A DNA stretch of 64,000 nucleotides from a methanogenic archaeon mixed culture ISO4-G1 (GCA_001563305.1 CP013703.1:1289773-1353772), one strand, 5' to 3'; positions 35,459-44,278 are shown, counted from the stretch's first letter. Numbers and translations: made by a program. Notes: generated by a model from the letters alone, not told the origin.

Positions 35459-36841
35459 ATGATCTCAGCCCTCGACTCAAGAGTCATCGATGCCAATTCG
35501 GAAGCGTTGGGAATCCCCGTCTCCACACTCATGGACAACGCAGGGAAGGTGGTGGCGCAGTTCCTGAACGACCACTATCCCGAAGGGAACATACTCTTCG
35601 TGTGCGGACCCGGTAACAACGGGGGCGACGGCTTCGCCGCAGCGCTCCTCCTGGACCCCGAGAGGGTCACAGTGGCACTCCTCAGGAAATCGTCCCAGAT
35701 CCACTCGGACATCGCCAAGCAGAAGTATTCCAAGCTCCAGTGCAAGGTCGAGGAGTACAACGTCGCTTTGCTCAACGAGGCGGACGTCATCGTGGACTGC
35801 GCGCTCGGCACGGGTATCAGAGGCAAGGTCAAGGACCCCTACAGGCAGTTCATCCTCGAGGCCAACGCATCGGGCCTCCCGATCGTCTCGGTGGATGTGC
35901 CTTCCGGACTCGGATCCGACGTCACAATCCTGCCCCAGACCACCATCACATTCCACGACGTCAAGGTCGGTATGAACGACGACAACTGTGGCAACATCCT
36001 TGTCGCGGACGTCGGCATCCCTGTGGATGCCATGAAGTTCATCGGACCTGGTGACGTCCTCAGATACCCTCTCCCGGACGAGAACAGCCACAAGGGGGAG
36101 AACGGCAGGCTCATGATCATCGCCGGCGGACCCTACTTCGGAGCCCCAGCGATGTGCTCCATGGCAGCCCTGCGCACCGGTGCGGACATCGTCAGACTGT
36201 TCACGCCGGAGACCGTGGCACATGCCATCTCGACCTACTGCCCCGTACTCATGATCACACCGCTCCCCGGAGACCATCTCTCCACTGAATCGGTGGACAT
36301 GCTCCTGGAGCAGTCCATGTACTACGATGCGGTCCTCCTCGGACCCGGCATCGGCAAGGACCCTGACACCATGCTCGCGGTCAAGGAGTTCGTCAGGAAG
36401 TGCAAGACCCCAATGGTCATCGACGCCGACGCGCTCACTGCGATCATCGGCATGGAGATCCTGTCCCCTGCCATCATAACGCCCCACAAGGGAGAGTTCC
36501 GCAAGCTCGACAGCCAATACGGCGGACCCGAGCCTCTGGCACAGTCGATGAACGTCACGCTCCTCCTCAAAGGGCACGTCGACACCATCACCGACGGTAA
36601 CGCCACGAGATACAACAAGGCCGGGACCCCTGCGATGACCGGTGCGGGTACCGGAGACGTCCTTTCCGGCGCCGTGGCGGCACTGCTGTCCAAGGGACTC
36701 AGCACCATGGAGGCGGCTGCCCTCGGAGCCTTCCTCAGCGGGAAGGCGGGAGAGTACGCGTTCAAGGACAAGTCCTACGGCCTCATCGCCACCGACATCA
36801 TCGAGGAGATCCCGCACGTTCTCAGGGACAACCTGAGGTGA
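35459..36841 (+). CDS. nnr: Bifunctional NAD(P)HX epimerase / ADP-dependent NAD(P)HX dehydratase
   Basis: 460 residues. It repairs hydrated NAD(P)H. The N-terminal YjeF epimerase domain (about 1-205) contains GPGNNGGDGFAAA and VDVPSGLGSDV. The C-terminal ribokinase-like dehydratase domain (about 215-460) contains NGRLMIIAGGPYFGAPAM, LLGPGIGKDPDT, VIDADALT, TPHKGEF and GTGDVLSGAVAALLS. The ATG at 35459 follows AGGTGA, which overlaps the SRP19 stop. The length is typical of the fused enzyme. Confidence 0.95.
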   Translation: MISALDSRVIDANSEALGIPVSTLMDNAGKVVAQFLNDHYPEGNILFVCGPGNNGGDGFAAALLLDPERVTVALLRKSSQIHSDIAKQKYSKLQCKVEEYNVALLNEADVIVDCALGTGIRGKVKDPYRQFILEANASGLPIVSVDVPSGLGSDVTILPQTTITFHDVKVGMNDDNCGNILVADVGIPVDAMKFIGPGDVLRYPLPDENSHKGENGRLMIIAGGPYFGAPAMCSMAALRTGADIVRLFTPETVAHAISTYCPVLMITPLPGDHLSTESVDMLLEQSMYYDAVLLGPGIGKDPDTMLAVKEFVRKCKTPMVIDADALTAIIGMEILSPAIITPHKGEFRKLDSQYGGPEPLAQSMNVTLLLKGHVDTITDGNATRYNKAGTPAMTGAGTGDVLSGAVAALLSKGLSTMEAAALGAFLSGKAGEYAFKDKSYGLIATDIIEEIPHVLRDNLR

Positions 36842-36843
36842 AG

Positions 36844-37638
36844 ATGGAGCTTCAGCCGGTCTACGGCATCCCCGCCCTGAAGGCGGACAACTGCCTCGTC
36901 ATCTGCGACCTGCACATAGGCGTGGAATCCCATCTCAGGGCGAAGGGTTTCCATCTCGTATCACATACATCTGACATGCACCAGGCCATCCTGGATGCCG
37001 CCGACGAGGACATAGGCAGACTGGTAGTCATAGGCGATGTGAAGGACTCCGTGCCGGGTTCAACCAAGCAGGAATATGCCGAGATCCCCGATTTCTTCGA
37101 GAGCCTGTTCGAGCGCTTCGATAACATAGAGGTTGTGCGCGGCAATCACGATACCATGATAGAGGAGTTCCTCCCGCCCCGCGTACGCATCCGTCCCGCC
37201 ACAGGGATCAGGATCGGCGATGTGGGGCTCGTCCACGGCCACACATGGCCCTCTGCAGAGGTCATGGAGGCCCAGACGCTCGTCATGGGGCATAACCACC
37301 CCGCCGTGATGTTCAGGGACGGCGTTGGCAGGCAGATGACAGAACCGTGCTGGTTCAGGGGAAGCTTCGCCAAGACAGAGGACGAGAAATATCCGAAGCT
37401 ACCGGAGAGGTTCATCGTGGTCCCCGCGTTCAACAGGATGCTGGGAGGGTCCCCCGTGAACGTCACAGGGGAGGACCTGCTTGGCCCCATCCTCAATAGC
37501 GACCTACTGGACCTCGACGAGGCCCACATTTACCTTCTGGACGGTGTGGATCTCGGCAGGCGTTCCAACAATATGATCAAGGGCCGCGAGAACACCAGGT
37601 TCAAGGATTCGCTGAAGACCCGTGCGAAATACAGCTGA
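36844..37638 (+). CDS. Archaeal metallophosphoesterase (COG1407)
   Basis: 264 residues from the ATG at 36844; a GTG at 36838 is also possible because it overlaps the nnr stop (GGTGA). Motifs are VICDLHIGVESHLRAKG, VIGDVKDSV, VRGNHDTMIEE, GLVHGHTWPS and MGHNHPAVMF, as in the archaeal COG1407 family. FIVVPAFNRMLGGSPVN is a family feature. The C-terminal sixty residues are charged. The substrate is unknown. Its stop codon abuts the stop codon of the convergent zinc-ribbon gene with no intervening base. Confidence 0.88.
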   Translation: MELQPVYGIPALKADNCLVICDLHIGVESHLRAKGFHLVSHTSDMHQAILDAADEDIGRLVVIGDVKDSVPGSTKQEYAEIPDFFESLFERFDNIEVVRGNHDTMIEEFLPPRVRIRPATGIRIGDVGLVHGHTWPSAEVMEAQTLVMGHNHPAVMFRDGVGRQMTEPCWFRGSFAKTEDEKYPKLPERFIVVPAFNRMLGGSPVNVTGEDLLGPILNSDLLDLDEAHIYLLDGVDLGRRSNNMIKGRENTRFKDSLKTRAKYS

Positions 37639-37935
37639 TCAATACGAGCTGCCGCGGTAGCTGTACTTCTCCTTGTCGATCTTCTCCCTCAGCTTGATCT
37701 GGGCCTGCTCCTCCTTCTTCTCCCCGGAACAGTAGGGGCATCCGCCGCCGGCCACCCTGTCGGCCACCGATTCCATCCACATATGGCCATGCTGGCACTG
37801 CCACCACTGAGGCTATGTGGAACTGATCCTGACAAGGTCCGGATTGGTGCACAGGTTGATGCAAAGATGCCATTCGGACACTATGGGCGAACCATTCTGC
37901 TCCGCCCATTCCCTGAGTGAGATTTCTCTTCCCAT
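37639..37935 (-). CDS. Zinc-ribbon (DUF4379-like) protein with in-frame TAG (candidate pyrrolysine codon)
   Basis: 99 codons from the ATG at 37935 to TGA, interrupted only by TAG at codon 41 (37813-37815). Before the amber the protein reads LREWAEQNGSPIVSEWH and NPDLVRISST. After it comes PQWWQCQHGHMWMESVADRV and GGGCPYCSGEK. Together these make one DUF4379-type zinc ribbon (EWH..N, then VWWxC..GHxW...V..R..G.GCPYC), with C47, H51 and CPYC at 66-69. The homology therefore continues in the same frame across the TAG, without a frameshift. In Methanomassiliicoccales TAG encodes pyrrolysine. The alternative is a recent nonsense mutation. A fragment starting after the TAG would lack the N-terminal half. 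It lies downstream of mvhA with its own TATA-like box (AGTTTTATCT, about 37968-37977). Confidence 0.7.
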
Positions 37936-37941
37936 GAGACC

Positions 37942-37962
37942 ACTTGGATGTATAATCCAAGT
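37942..37962. promoter_or_regulatory. Inverted repeat at the start of the amber-containing gene
   Basis: ACTTGGAT-GTATA-ATCCAAGT has perfect 8-bp arms and lies 7 nt before the start codon, between the probable TATA box and the ATG. It could be a repressor operator over the transcription start or a 5'-UTR hairpin. Confidence 0.45.
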
Positions 37963-38032
37963 ATCCTAAGATAAAACTATGCAACCAAAAGGAAACGGAG
38001 AAAAGGAAGTGGGTTGGAAAGGATTTGCGGGC

Positions 38033-38052
38033 GGGAGGGGTTTCCCCCTCCC
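38033..38052 (-). terminator. Hairpin ending the mvh-hdrA operon
   Basis: GGGAGGGG-(4 nt)-CCCCTCCC is a perfect 8-bp GC-rich stem, about 13 nt past the mvhA stop on the operon's strand. Confidence 0.55.
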
Positions 38053-38065
38053 TTGTTTGGGTTTA

Positions 38066-39583
38066 TCAGTTCCTGGTGATCGTGTCGTAGACGGATCCGT
38101 CAGCGTTCTTGATGACCGCTGTCAGAGGCATCTGTCCGGGCAAGCTGTGGGTCGCACAGGAGTTGCAGGGGTCGTATGCCCTGAACGCCATCTCGACCAT
38201 GTTCAGCAGACCGGGGGAGACCTCGAAGTTGTGGATGAGTCCCTTTGCGACCTTGGCAACGTCCATACAGATGGGTCCGTTGTTGTTGGTCGTTCCGACG
38301 ACAAGGTTACAGGCGGTGACGATTCCGTCCTCGTCGCAGGTGTAGTCGTGTGTCAGGGTTCCCCTGGGAGCCTCGACACATCCGACTCCGCGTCCGCCGG
38401 GGTGGATGTCCTTCTGCTTGATGTCGCTGTTGGTGAGATCGGGGTCCTCAGCATCCTGGAGACACTTCTCTGCGCAGCAGATCAACTCGATGATCCTTGC
38501 CCAGTGGGTGACCAGTGTGTGCTGGCATGCTCCCTCGACTCCGTTGTCCCTGAGGATTCCCTTGTATCTCTCGAACTCCTCCTGGGCGATCGGTGTGGGC
38601 ATCTCCTTCGCGACGTTGAGCCTCGAGAGGGGTGATGCTCTGTACATACCGCTGTCGGGTCCGGGAACGAGTCCCTTGTATCCGGGCTTCCTCAGGTAGG
38701 GAAACTTCTCGTAGGACCAGGGCTCGACTGCCTCTCCGATGTGGTCGAGGTAGTCGTAGGGGTCGTACAGGTCGTGGTCCTCTCCCTTCTGGTTGACGAC
38801 CTTGACCTTTCCGTCGTGGATCTCGAACTGTCCCTTGTCGTTGACAAGTCCCATGTGGTATGTCTCGTTGTAGTAGAGGTCGGGGTTGAGGACGATGTTC
38901 ATGTACTCGTTGTTGGCGAGGACGACGTCGTTGAAGACCTTCATGGAGGTCTTTGCGAACTCGACCATGTCCTTTGCATATCCGATGATCTCCTGCTGCT
39001 GCTCCTTGGTGATCGCGGTGGTGACTCCTCCCGGTACTCCCATGACGGGGTGGGTGGGCTTTCCTCCGATGATCGCCTGGATCTTCTGGGCCTCGGCACG
39101 GGTCTTGATGACCGCGCTTCCGAGCTCGAGTCCGACACGGGCAACGACTCCGAGGACGTTCCTCTCCGCAGCGGGTGCTGCGGGTCCGCAGACGAAGTCG
39201 GGTGCAGCCAGTGCGTAGAAGTGCGCGATGTGGCTGTGCACGAAGTGTGCGTTGTAGAACGTGTCCCTCAGGAGGTACGCGGTCTCGGTGGGCTTCGTGT
39301 TGAAACATCCGTCGATTGCCTTTGTCGAGGCCAGGTGGTGAGCGCCGGGGCACACACCGCACAGCCTTGCCGTGATCTGGTTGAGCTCTGTAACTTTCCT
39401 TCCGATACAGAATCTCTCGAATCCCCTCACCTCGGGGACCTGCCAGTAAGCGTTCGTTACATCTCCCTTGTCGTCAAGGAAGATCTCGATCTTTCCGTGT
39501 CCCTCGAGACGCGTGATGGGGTCAACGGTCACTCTGTTTCCTGTGACCTTCTGCTTGTCATCCCAAATGATGGGTCCTGCCAT
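38066..39583 (-). CDS. mvhA: F420-non-reducing [NiFe]-hydrogenase large subunit MvhA
   Basis: 505 residues. It is the catalytic subunit of the Mvh hydrogenase, which feeds H2 electrons to heterodisulfide reductase for flavin-based bifurcation. Nickel ligands are in RLCGVCPGAHH (N-terminal CxxC) and DPCNSCATHS near the C-terminus. The residues after CATH (LPGQMPLTAVIKN... to the stop) form the tail that is normally cleaved on maturation. ITRLEGHGKIEIFLDD is typical of Mvh/Frh type. It is last in hdrA-mvhD-mvhG-mvhA, with a 1-nt spacing to mvhG, and a terminator hairpin follows. Confidence 0.96.
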   Translation of the reverse strand: MAGPIIWDDKQKVTGNRVTVDPITRLEGHGKIEIFLDDKGDVTNAYWQVPEVRGFERFCIGRKVTELNQITARLCGVCPGAHHLASTKAIDGCFNTKPTETAYLLRDTFYNAHFVHSHIAHFYALAAPDFVCGPAAPAAERNVLGVVARVGLELGSAVIKTRAEAQKIQAIIGGKPTHPVMGVPGGVTTAITKEQQQEIIGYAKDMVEFAKTSMKVFNDVVLANNEYMNIVLNPDLYYNETYHMGLVNDKGQFEIHDGKVKVVNQKGEDHDLYDPYDYLDHIGEAVEPWSYEKFPYLRKPGYKGLVPGPDSGMYRASPLSRLNVAKEMPTPIAQEEFERYKGILRDNGVEGACQHTLVTHWARIIELICCAEKCLQDAEDPDLTNSDIKQKDIHPGGRGVGCVEAPRGTLTHDYTCDEDGIVTACNLVVGTTNNNGPICMDVAKVAKGLIHNFEVSPGLLNMVEMAFRAYDPCNSCATHSLPGQMPLTAVIKNADGSVYDTITRN

Positions 39584-39584
39584 T

Positions 39585-40793
39585 TTACTGACCTCCTTCT
39601 ACAACTGCTTTCTTAATCAATGACTTTCCGACGGTGAATGCGTAGAAGTATCCGAGGGGATCCTTGATCTCCGACATGATCTTCACGATCTCATCCTCTC
39701 CGATCACTCCGTCATCCTCGCGGATGGGGAACATGGAAGCGATAGCAGTGAACACGCTTGCTCCGTGCTCCTGGACATCAGATGTGGGTCCGTAGCATCC
39801 ACGGCAGGGCTGTCCTACCCTGGTGCACCTTGCACCGCATCCGCCGACGGTTGCGGGTCCGAGGCACAGGATTCCCTGGTCCATCAGACATACGTCGGGC
39901 TTGATGTCGACCTCGTACGGCTCGTAGATGTGCTCGATTCTGAGGTTCTCCTTCTTCCTGGGGCACTCCTCGCACAGGGTCTTGGATGTGATTCCGACCT
40001 CGGTTCCCTTGGGCGGGAGAGGCACTCCTTTGTATGCGAAGTCAGCAACAGCCTTCAGCAGATGGCTGATGGACTCCTGGAGCGGAGGGCATCCGGGGAT
40101 GTAGTAGTCCACATCGATGACCTGGTCGAGAGTCTTGACCGTGTCGTAGACGACGGGCAGTGTGAGCTCTCCCTCAGGTGCCTGGTATGAGGTCTGGGGA
40201 ACGACGGGTGCGTCCTTGTGGTAGTCTGCCTGGAAGTTGGCGGAGGAGGGGGTCTTGGTGTAGACGTAGTCCAGGATCTCCGCTGCCTCTCCGGGAACGA
40301 GGTTCGCCAGAGCGGGGCTTCCTCCGAAGCATGCGCAGGTTCCGTATGAAACAACGACCTTGGACTTCTGCCTGAGCAGCTTGACCATGTGTTCGTTCTC
40401 GGAGTTCCTGACGGCTCCGGAGATGATCGATACGAGGATCTCTCCGTCGGCCATTGCCTCGATGTCCTTCTCCTTTCCGTCGGCGGCGATAGGCCACATG
40501 ACGATGTCCGCCATGTCTCCGATGGTCAGGATCCTCTCGTTGGTGTCAAGGAGTGAAACGTCGCATCCACCGCAGGCTGCTGCCCAGTAGATGGCCAGCT
40601 TGAACTTTCCTCCTGGGGGCGCTCCGGGGAGCAGCTCTCCGAGGTCGGCTGCCTCGAGTCCGATCTTCTCGACGTATCCGTCAGGGCACTCGTGGTTGAC
40701 GTCCTTAAGGTCCTTGCGCTTCTCGGGCGCGGCCTCCTTCTTAGGCTCATCTTTCTTCTTGTCCTTCTTGAATAACTTGTCAAGGAATCCCAT
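39585..40793 (-). CDS. mvhG: F420-non-reducing hydrogenase small subunit MvhG
   Basis: 402 residues. It binds the iron-sulfur relay between MvhA and MvhD. YWAAACGGCDVSLLD, GTCACFGGSPAL, IPGCPPLQESI and the C-terminal CLGPATVGGCGARC..GQPCRGCYGP carry the cluster cysteines. An N-terminal extension of about 65 residues is highly charged (KLFKKDKKKDEPKKEAAPEK) and is not part of the usual MvhG; it might be a linker. Spacing to mvhD and mvhA is 1 nt each. TAA stop. Confidence 0.95.
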   Translation of the reverse strand: MGFLDKLFKKDKKKDEPKKEAAPEKRKDLKDVNHECPDGYVEKIGLEAADLGELLPGAPPGGKFKLAIYWAAACGGCDVSLLDTNERILTIGDMADIVMWPIAADGKEKDIEAMADGEILVSIISGAVRNSENEHMVKLLRQKSKVVVSYGTCACFGGSPALANLVPGEAAEILDYVYTKTPSSANFQADYHKDAPVVPQTSYQAPEGELTLPVVYDTVKTLDQVIDVDYYIPGCPPLQESISHLLKAVADFAYKGVPLPPKGTEVGITSKTLCEECPRKKENLRIEHIYEPYEVDIKPDVCLMDQGILCLGPATVGGCGARCTRVGQPCRGCYGPTSDVQEHGASVFTAIASMFPIREDDGVIGEDEIVKIMSEIKDPLGYFYAFTVGKSLIKKAVVEGGQ

Positions 40794-40794
40794 A

Positions 40795-41214
40795 TCAGTT
40801 CGCCTCCTTCTTGAGGGGTGTGGGTCCGAGCGCCTTGATGGTGTCGACGAATCCGCAGACTGTTGTCTGGAACTTCTCTCCCTCGGATGCGGAAACCCAC
40901 TCGAGTTTGAGTCTCTTGGGGTCGAATCCGTACTGCTCGAGGACCATCCTCAGCAGTGCGATTCTTCTCCTGGCCCTGTAGTTACCGCCAATGTAGTGGC
41001 AATCTGCGGGGTGGCATCCGAGCACCATGACTCCGTCTGCTCCCTTGGAGAAGGCCCTGAGGATGAACTCGGGGTCGACACGTGCGGAGCACATTGTCCT
41101 GATGATACGGAAGTTTGTGGGCATCTGAAGCCTTGCGACTCCAGCTCCGTCTGCACCGGCGTATGAACACCAGTTGCAGCAGAATGTTACGATCCTAGGC
41201 TCAAAGTCTGCCAT
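40795..41214 (-). CDS. mvhD: MvhD, electron-transfer subunit linking Mvh to HdrA
   Basis: 139 residues. The conserved cysteines of MvhD are C12, C13, C16, C42, C67 and C72 in FCCNWCSYAGAD, MCSARVD and GCHPADCHY. They hold a [2Fe-2S] cluster that passes electrons to HdrA. KGADGVMVLGCHPADC is family-diagnostic. The gene sits between hdrA and mvhG with single-nucleotide gaps, which means tight translational coupling. Confidence 0.96.
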   Translation of the reverse strand: MADFEPRIVTFCCNWCSYAGADGAGVARLQMPTNFRIIRTMCSARVDPEFILRAFSKGADGVMVLGCHPADCHYIGGNYRARRRIALLRMVLEQYGFDPKRLKLEWVSASEGEKFQTTVCGFVDTIKALGPTPLKKEAN

Positions 41215-41215
41215 T

Positions 41216-44200
41216 TCACTGACCTCCTACGGGGTAATCCAGACATGCGTCGATCTCGGCGCAGATCTGCTTGTTCCTGAATCCTCTCTGCTCCATCGCT
41301 CCTGCGGGGCATGACGCGACACAGCATCCGCATCCCTTACAGAGACCGGCGTTGACGTTGCTCTTGTATGCTCCGTTGGGCTGCTGGATCAGGGTGATTG
41401 CGTTGAAGTCACAGCATCCTACACAGACACCGCAACCGTCACAGCGGTCGGGGTTGGAGGTGGCGACGATACCCTCTGATACGTACTTGGACTTCGAGAT
41501 GACGGTGAGCATCCTGGAAGCTGCTCCGGAAGCCTGTGCGATACACTCGTCCATGAACTTGGGCCAGTGTGCGGCTCCTGCGACGTAGACTCCCTCTGTT
41601 GCGAAGTCGACGGGCCTGAGCTTCTGGTGTGCCTCGAAGTAGAATCCGTCCTTGGAGATGGGGACCTTGACCATCTTGGCGAGCTCCTCCTTCTCCTCCC
41701 TGAGGGGTGCGATTCCGGTTGCAAGCACGAGTGTGTCAACGGGGACCTCGAGCTCCATTCCGAGGGTCGCATCGAATGCCTTGACGACGTTTCCGTCGTA
41801 CTCGGGGAGTTCGTTCTCGACAGGGTACCTTAAGAACCTGACGCCCATCTGGCATGCCTTGAGGTAGAGCTCCTCGCGGTATCCGTATGTCCTGATATCC
41901 TTGTGGATGACCGTGACATTCGCGGTGGGGTCCTTCATCTTGATCTTGATCGCGTTCCTGAGCATAGATGCGCAGCAGACACGTGAACAGTAGTGGACCT
42001 TGTCGTTCCTGGAACCGATACAGCTGATGAAGGCAACGTCCTTGCCCTTGAAGTCGCCTTCCTCGAGTTTCTTCTCGAGTTCGATCTGAGTGACGACCTT
42101 TGCATCGCTTCCGTAGTTGTACTCAGTGGGCTGGTACTGTGCTGCTCCGACGGCGAAGAGGACCGCTCCGATGGGTGCCTTTGTGCCGTCGCTGAGCTGA
42201 AGCTCGAAGTTACCCTTGAATCCGGGGATGTCCTTGACTGTGACTCCCTTGTGGACGGTGATGAGCTTGCAGTTCTCAACCTTCTTGATCGTCTCTTTGA
42301 GGTAGTCGGCGACTGCGACTCCGTCCTCCTTGAAGGCGAAGTTGCGTGCGAATCCTCCGAGCTCCTTCTCCCTCTCGACGAGGTGCACGGGGAAGCCCTG
42401 TGCGGCGATGTCGAGTGCAGCGTTCATACCGGTGATTCCTCCTCCGATGACTGCGGCTGCCTGGGTGACGGGGATCTCTGATCCCTCGAGAGGCTCGAGC
42501 AGACATGCCTTGGCGATTGCCATCCTGAGAAGGTCCTTTGCCTTGGCAGTTGCTTCCTCGTGAGCGTGCATGTGGATCCACGAGCACTGGTCACGGATGT
42601 TGGCCATGTTGAACAGGTACTTGTTGAGTCCTCCGTTCCTGCATGCCTCCCTGAAGAGGGGCTCGTGTGTCCTGGGTGTACAGGATGCGACGACGACCCT
42701 GTTGAGGTCGTACTCACTGATCGCGTTGGAGATAGCGTCAAGGCAGTCCTGTGCACATGCGTACTGAGACTGGTTGGAGACGACGACTCCGGGGAGTGTC
42801 TTCGCGTACTCTGCGACTGCAGGTACGTCGACCACAGATCCGATGTTGATACCGCAGTGGCAGACCCATACTCCGACCCTGGGCTCCTTGCCGATGACGT
42901 CCTTCTCTGCAGGGTACTGCTTGGGGGCGCAGGGCGTGAAGTCCTTTCCGACGATCCATGCTCCGGCCTTTGCGGAGGATCCGCATGCCTCGGCGACGGA
43001 TGTGGGGATGTCCTTGGGTGCTGCGAAGGCTCCGGTGACGAAGACTCCGGGCCTTGTTGTCTCGAGCGGGTGGAAGACGGTGGTCTTACAGAATCCGTAC
43101 TCGTTGAGCTCGATTCCCAGTGTCTGGGCGAACTCCTCTGCTCCATCTGGGGGTGTGAGACCGATTGACAGGACGGCCATGTCGAATTCCTCGGTGACTC
43201 CGTCGTTGTTGTCGTCGGTGTAGCTGATGAGCAGTTTCTTTGTCTCGGGGTCCTCCTCGATGTTGGCGACACGTGCACCACGGTGCATGTTGATGCCGTA
43301 CTCTTTCTGACCCCTCTCGATGTATGCCTCGAACTCTTTTCCGTAGGACCTGATATCCATGAAGAAGATGTCCTCCTGGACGTCTCCGTGCTCCTTGGTG
43401 ATCATGGCCTGCTTCGTCGCGTACATACAGCAGACGGAAGAACAGTACTTCTTCCATCCCTTCTTCTGGGACCTGGATCCGCAGCACTGGATGAATGCGA
43501 TCTTCTTGGGGGGTTCTCCGGACGAGGGGACGACAATGTGTCCTCTGTGGGGACCGGATGCGCACATGATCCTCTCATACTCGATTGCTGTTACAACGTT
43601 CTGGAACCTTCCGTATCCGTACTCTGTTGCGACGTGTGCGTCCCAGACCTTGAATCCGGTTGCAGCGATGATGGAGCCGACGTCGAGTGTGATGAGTTCG
43701 TCCTTGTCATCGTAGTGGATTGCTCCCTTCTGACAGGTCTTGGCGCAGTTTCCGCACTTGTCCTTGGTGAGTTTCATACAAACCGAGGAATCGATGACAG
43801 CCACTCTGGGCACAGCCTGTGCGTGGGGGATGTAGATTGCCCTCCTGGTTGTGAGCCCGAACTCGTATTTGTCCGGGATGTTCTTGACAGGACACTTTGC
43901 AAGACAGTCTCCACAGCCGGTACACTCCTTGGGGTTTACGTACCTGGCCTTCTTGAGCACTGTGACCTTGAAGTTTCCTGCCTCACCCTCGACTTTCTGG
44001 ACCTCGTGATAGGTCAGAACGTCAATGTTCGGGTGTCCGTTACAGTCCGCCATCTTAGGCGAGAGGATACATGCGGAACAATCATTCGTAGGGAATGTCT
44101 TGTCGAGACGGCACATGATTCCACCGATTGTGGGGTCTTTCTCCACAAGGTAGACATGAATGTCCCTGTCTGCAAGATCAAGCGACGCCTGAATACCCGC

Positions 44201-44236
44201 AATTCCTCCTCCGATAACCAATGCCGATTTACTCAA
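41216..44236 (-). CDS. hdrA: HdrA, heterodisulfide reductase flavin subunit, double-module form
   Basis: 1006 residues from TTG at 44236. AAGGAGG lies 7 nt upstream, no ATG is in frame with better spacing, and the product then begins LSKSALVIGGGIAGIQASLD. HdrA holds the bifurcating FAD. Here the order is unusual. A first FAD core (about 1-450) has the inserted ferredoxin ECTGCGDCLAKCPVKN and CCGSR..YCSSVCC. Next is the N-terminal module that normally opens HdrA (VGVWVCHCGINIGSVVDV, VASCTPRTHEPLF, about 455-600). A second FAD core (AAVIGGGITGMNAALD onward) lacks the inserted ferredoxin. A C-terminal pair of [4Fe-4S] motifs follows (CDGCGVCVGCC and CKGCGCCVASCPAGAM). HdrB and HdrC are not in the window. 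It is first in the hydrogenase operon. Confidence 0.94.
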   Translation of the reverse strand: MSKSALVIGGGIAGIQASLDLADRDIHVYLVEKDPTIGGIMCRLDKTFPTNDCSACILSPKMADCNGHPNIDVLTYHEVQKVEGEAGNFKVTVLKKARYVNPKECTGCGDCLAKCPVKNIPDKYEFGLTTRRAIYIPHAQAVPRVAVIDSSVCMKLTKDKCGNCAKTCQKGAIHYDDKDELITLDVGSIIAATGFKVWDAHVATEYGYGRFQNVVTAIEYERIMCASGPHRGHIVVPSSGEPPKKIAFIQCCGSRSQKKGWKKYCSSVCCMYATKQAMITKEHGDVQEDIFFMDIRSYGKEFEAYIERGQKEYGINMHRGARVANIEEDPETKKLLISYTDDNNDGVTEEFDMAVLSIGLTPPDGAEEFAQTLGIELNEYGFCKTTVFHPLETTRPGVFVTGAFAAPKDIPTSVAEACGSSAKAGAWIVGKDFTPCAPKQYPAEKDVIGKEPRVGVWVCHCGINIGSVVDVPAVAEYAKTLPGVVVSNQSQYACAQDCLDAISNAISEYDLNRVVVASCTPRTHEPLFREACRNGGLNKYLFNMANIRDQCSWIHMHAHEEATAKAKDLLRMAIAKACLLEPLEGSEIPVTQAAAVIGGGITGMNAALDIAAQGFPVHLVEREKELGGFARNFAFKEDGVAVADYLKETIKKVENCKLITVHKGVTVKDIPGFKGNFELQLSDGTKAPIGAVLFAVGAAQYQPTEYNYGSDAKVVTQIELEKKLEEGDFKGKDVAFISCIGSRNDKVHYCSRVCCASMLRNAIKIKMKDPTANVTVIHKDIRTYGYREELYLKACQMGVRFLRYPVENELPEYDGNVVKAFDATLGMELEVPVDTLVLATGIAPLREEKEELAKMVKVPISKDGFYFEAHQKLRPVDFATEGVYVAGAAHWPKFMDECIAQASGAASRMLTVISKSKYVSEGIVATSNPDRCDGCGVCVGCCDFNAITLIQQPNGAYKSNVNAGLCKGCGCCVASCPAGAMEQRGFRNKQICAEIDACLDYPVGGQ

Positions 44237-44278
44237 ACCATTGCCTCCTTTAAAGGAATAATTTCGAGATAGCATCAG

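Noticed and set aside
41216-44236. Selenocysteine codon in HdrA or MvhD
   Set aside because: All cluster-binding positions are ordinary Cys codons and no in-frame TGA interrupts these genes.
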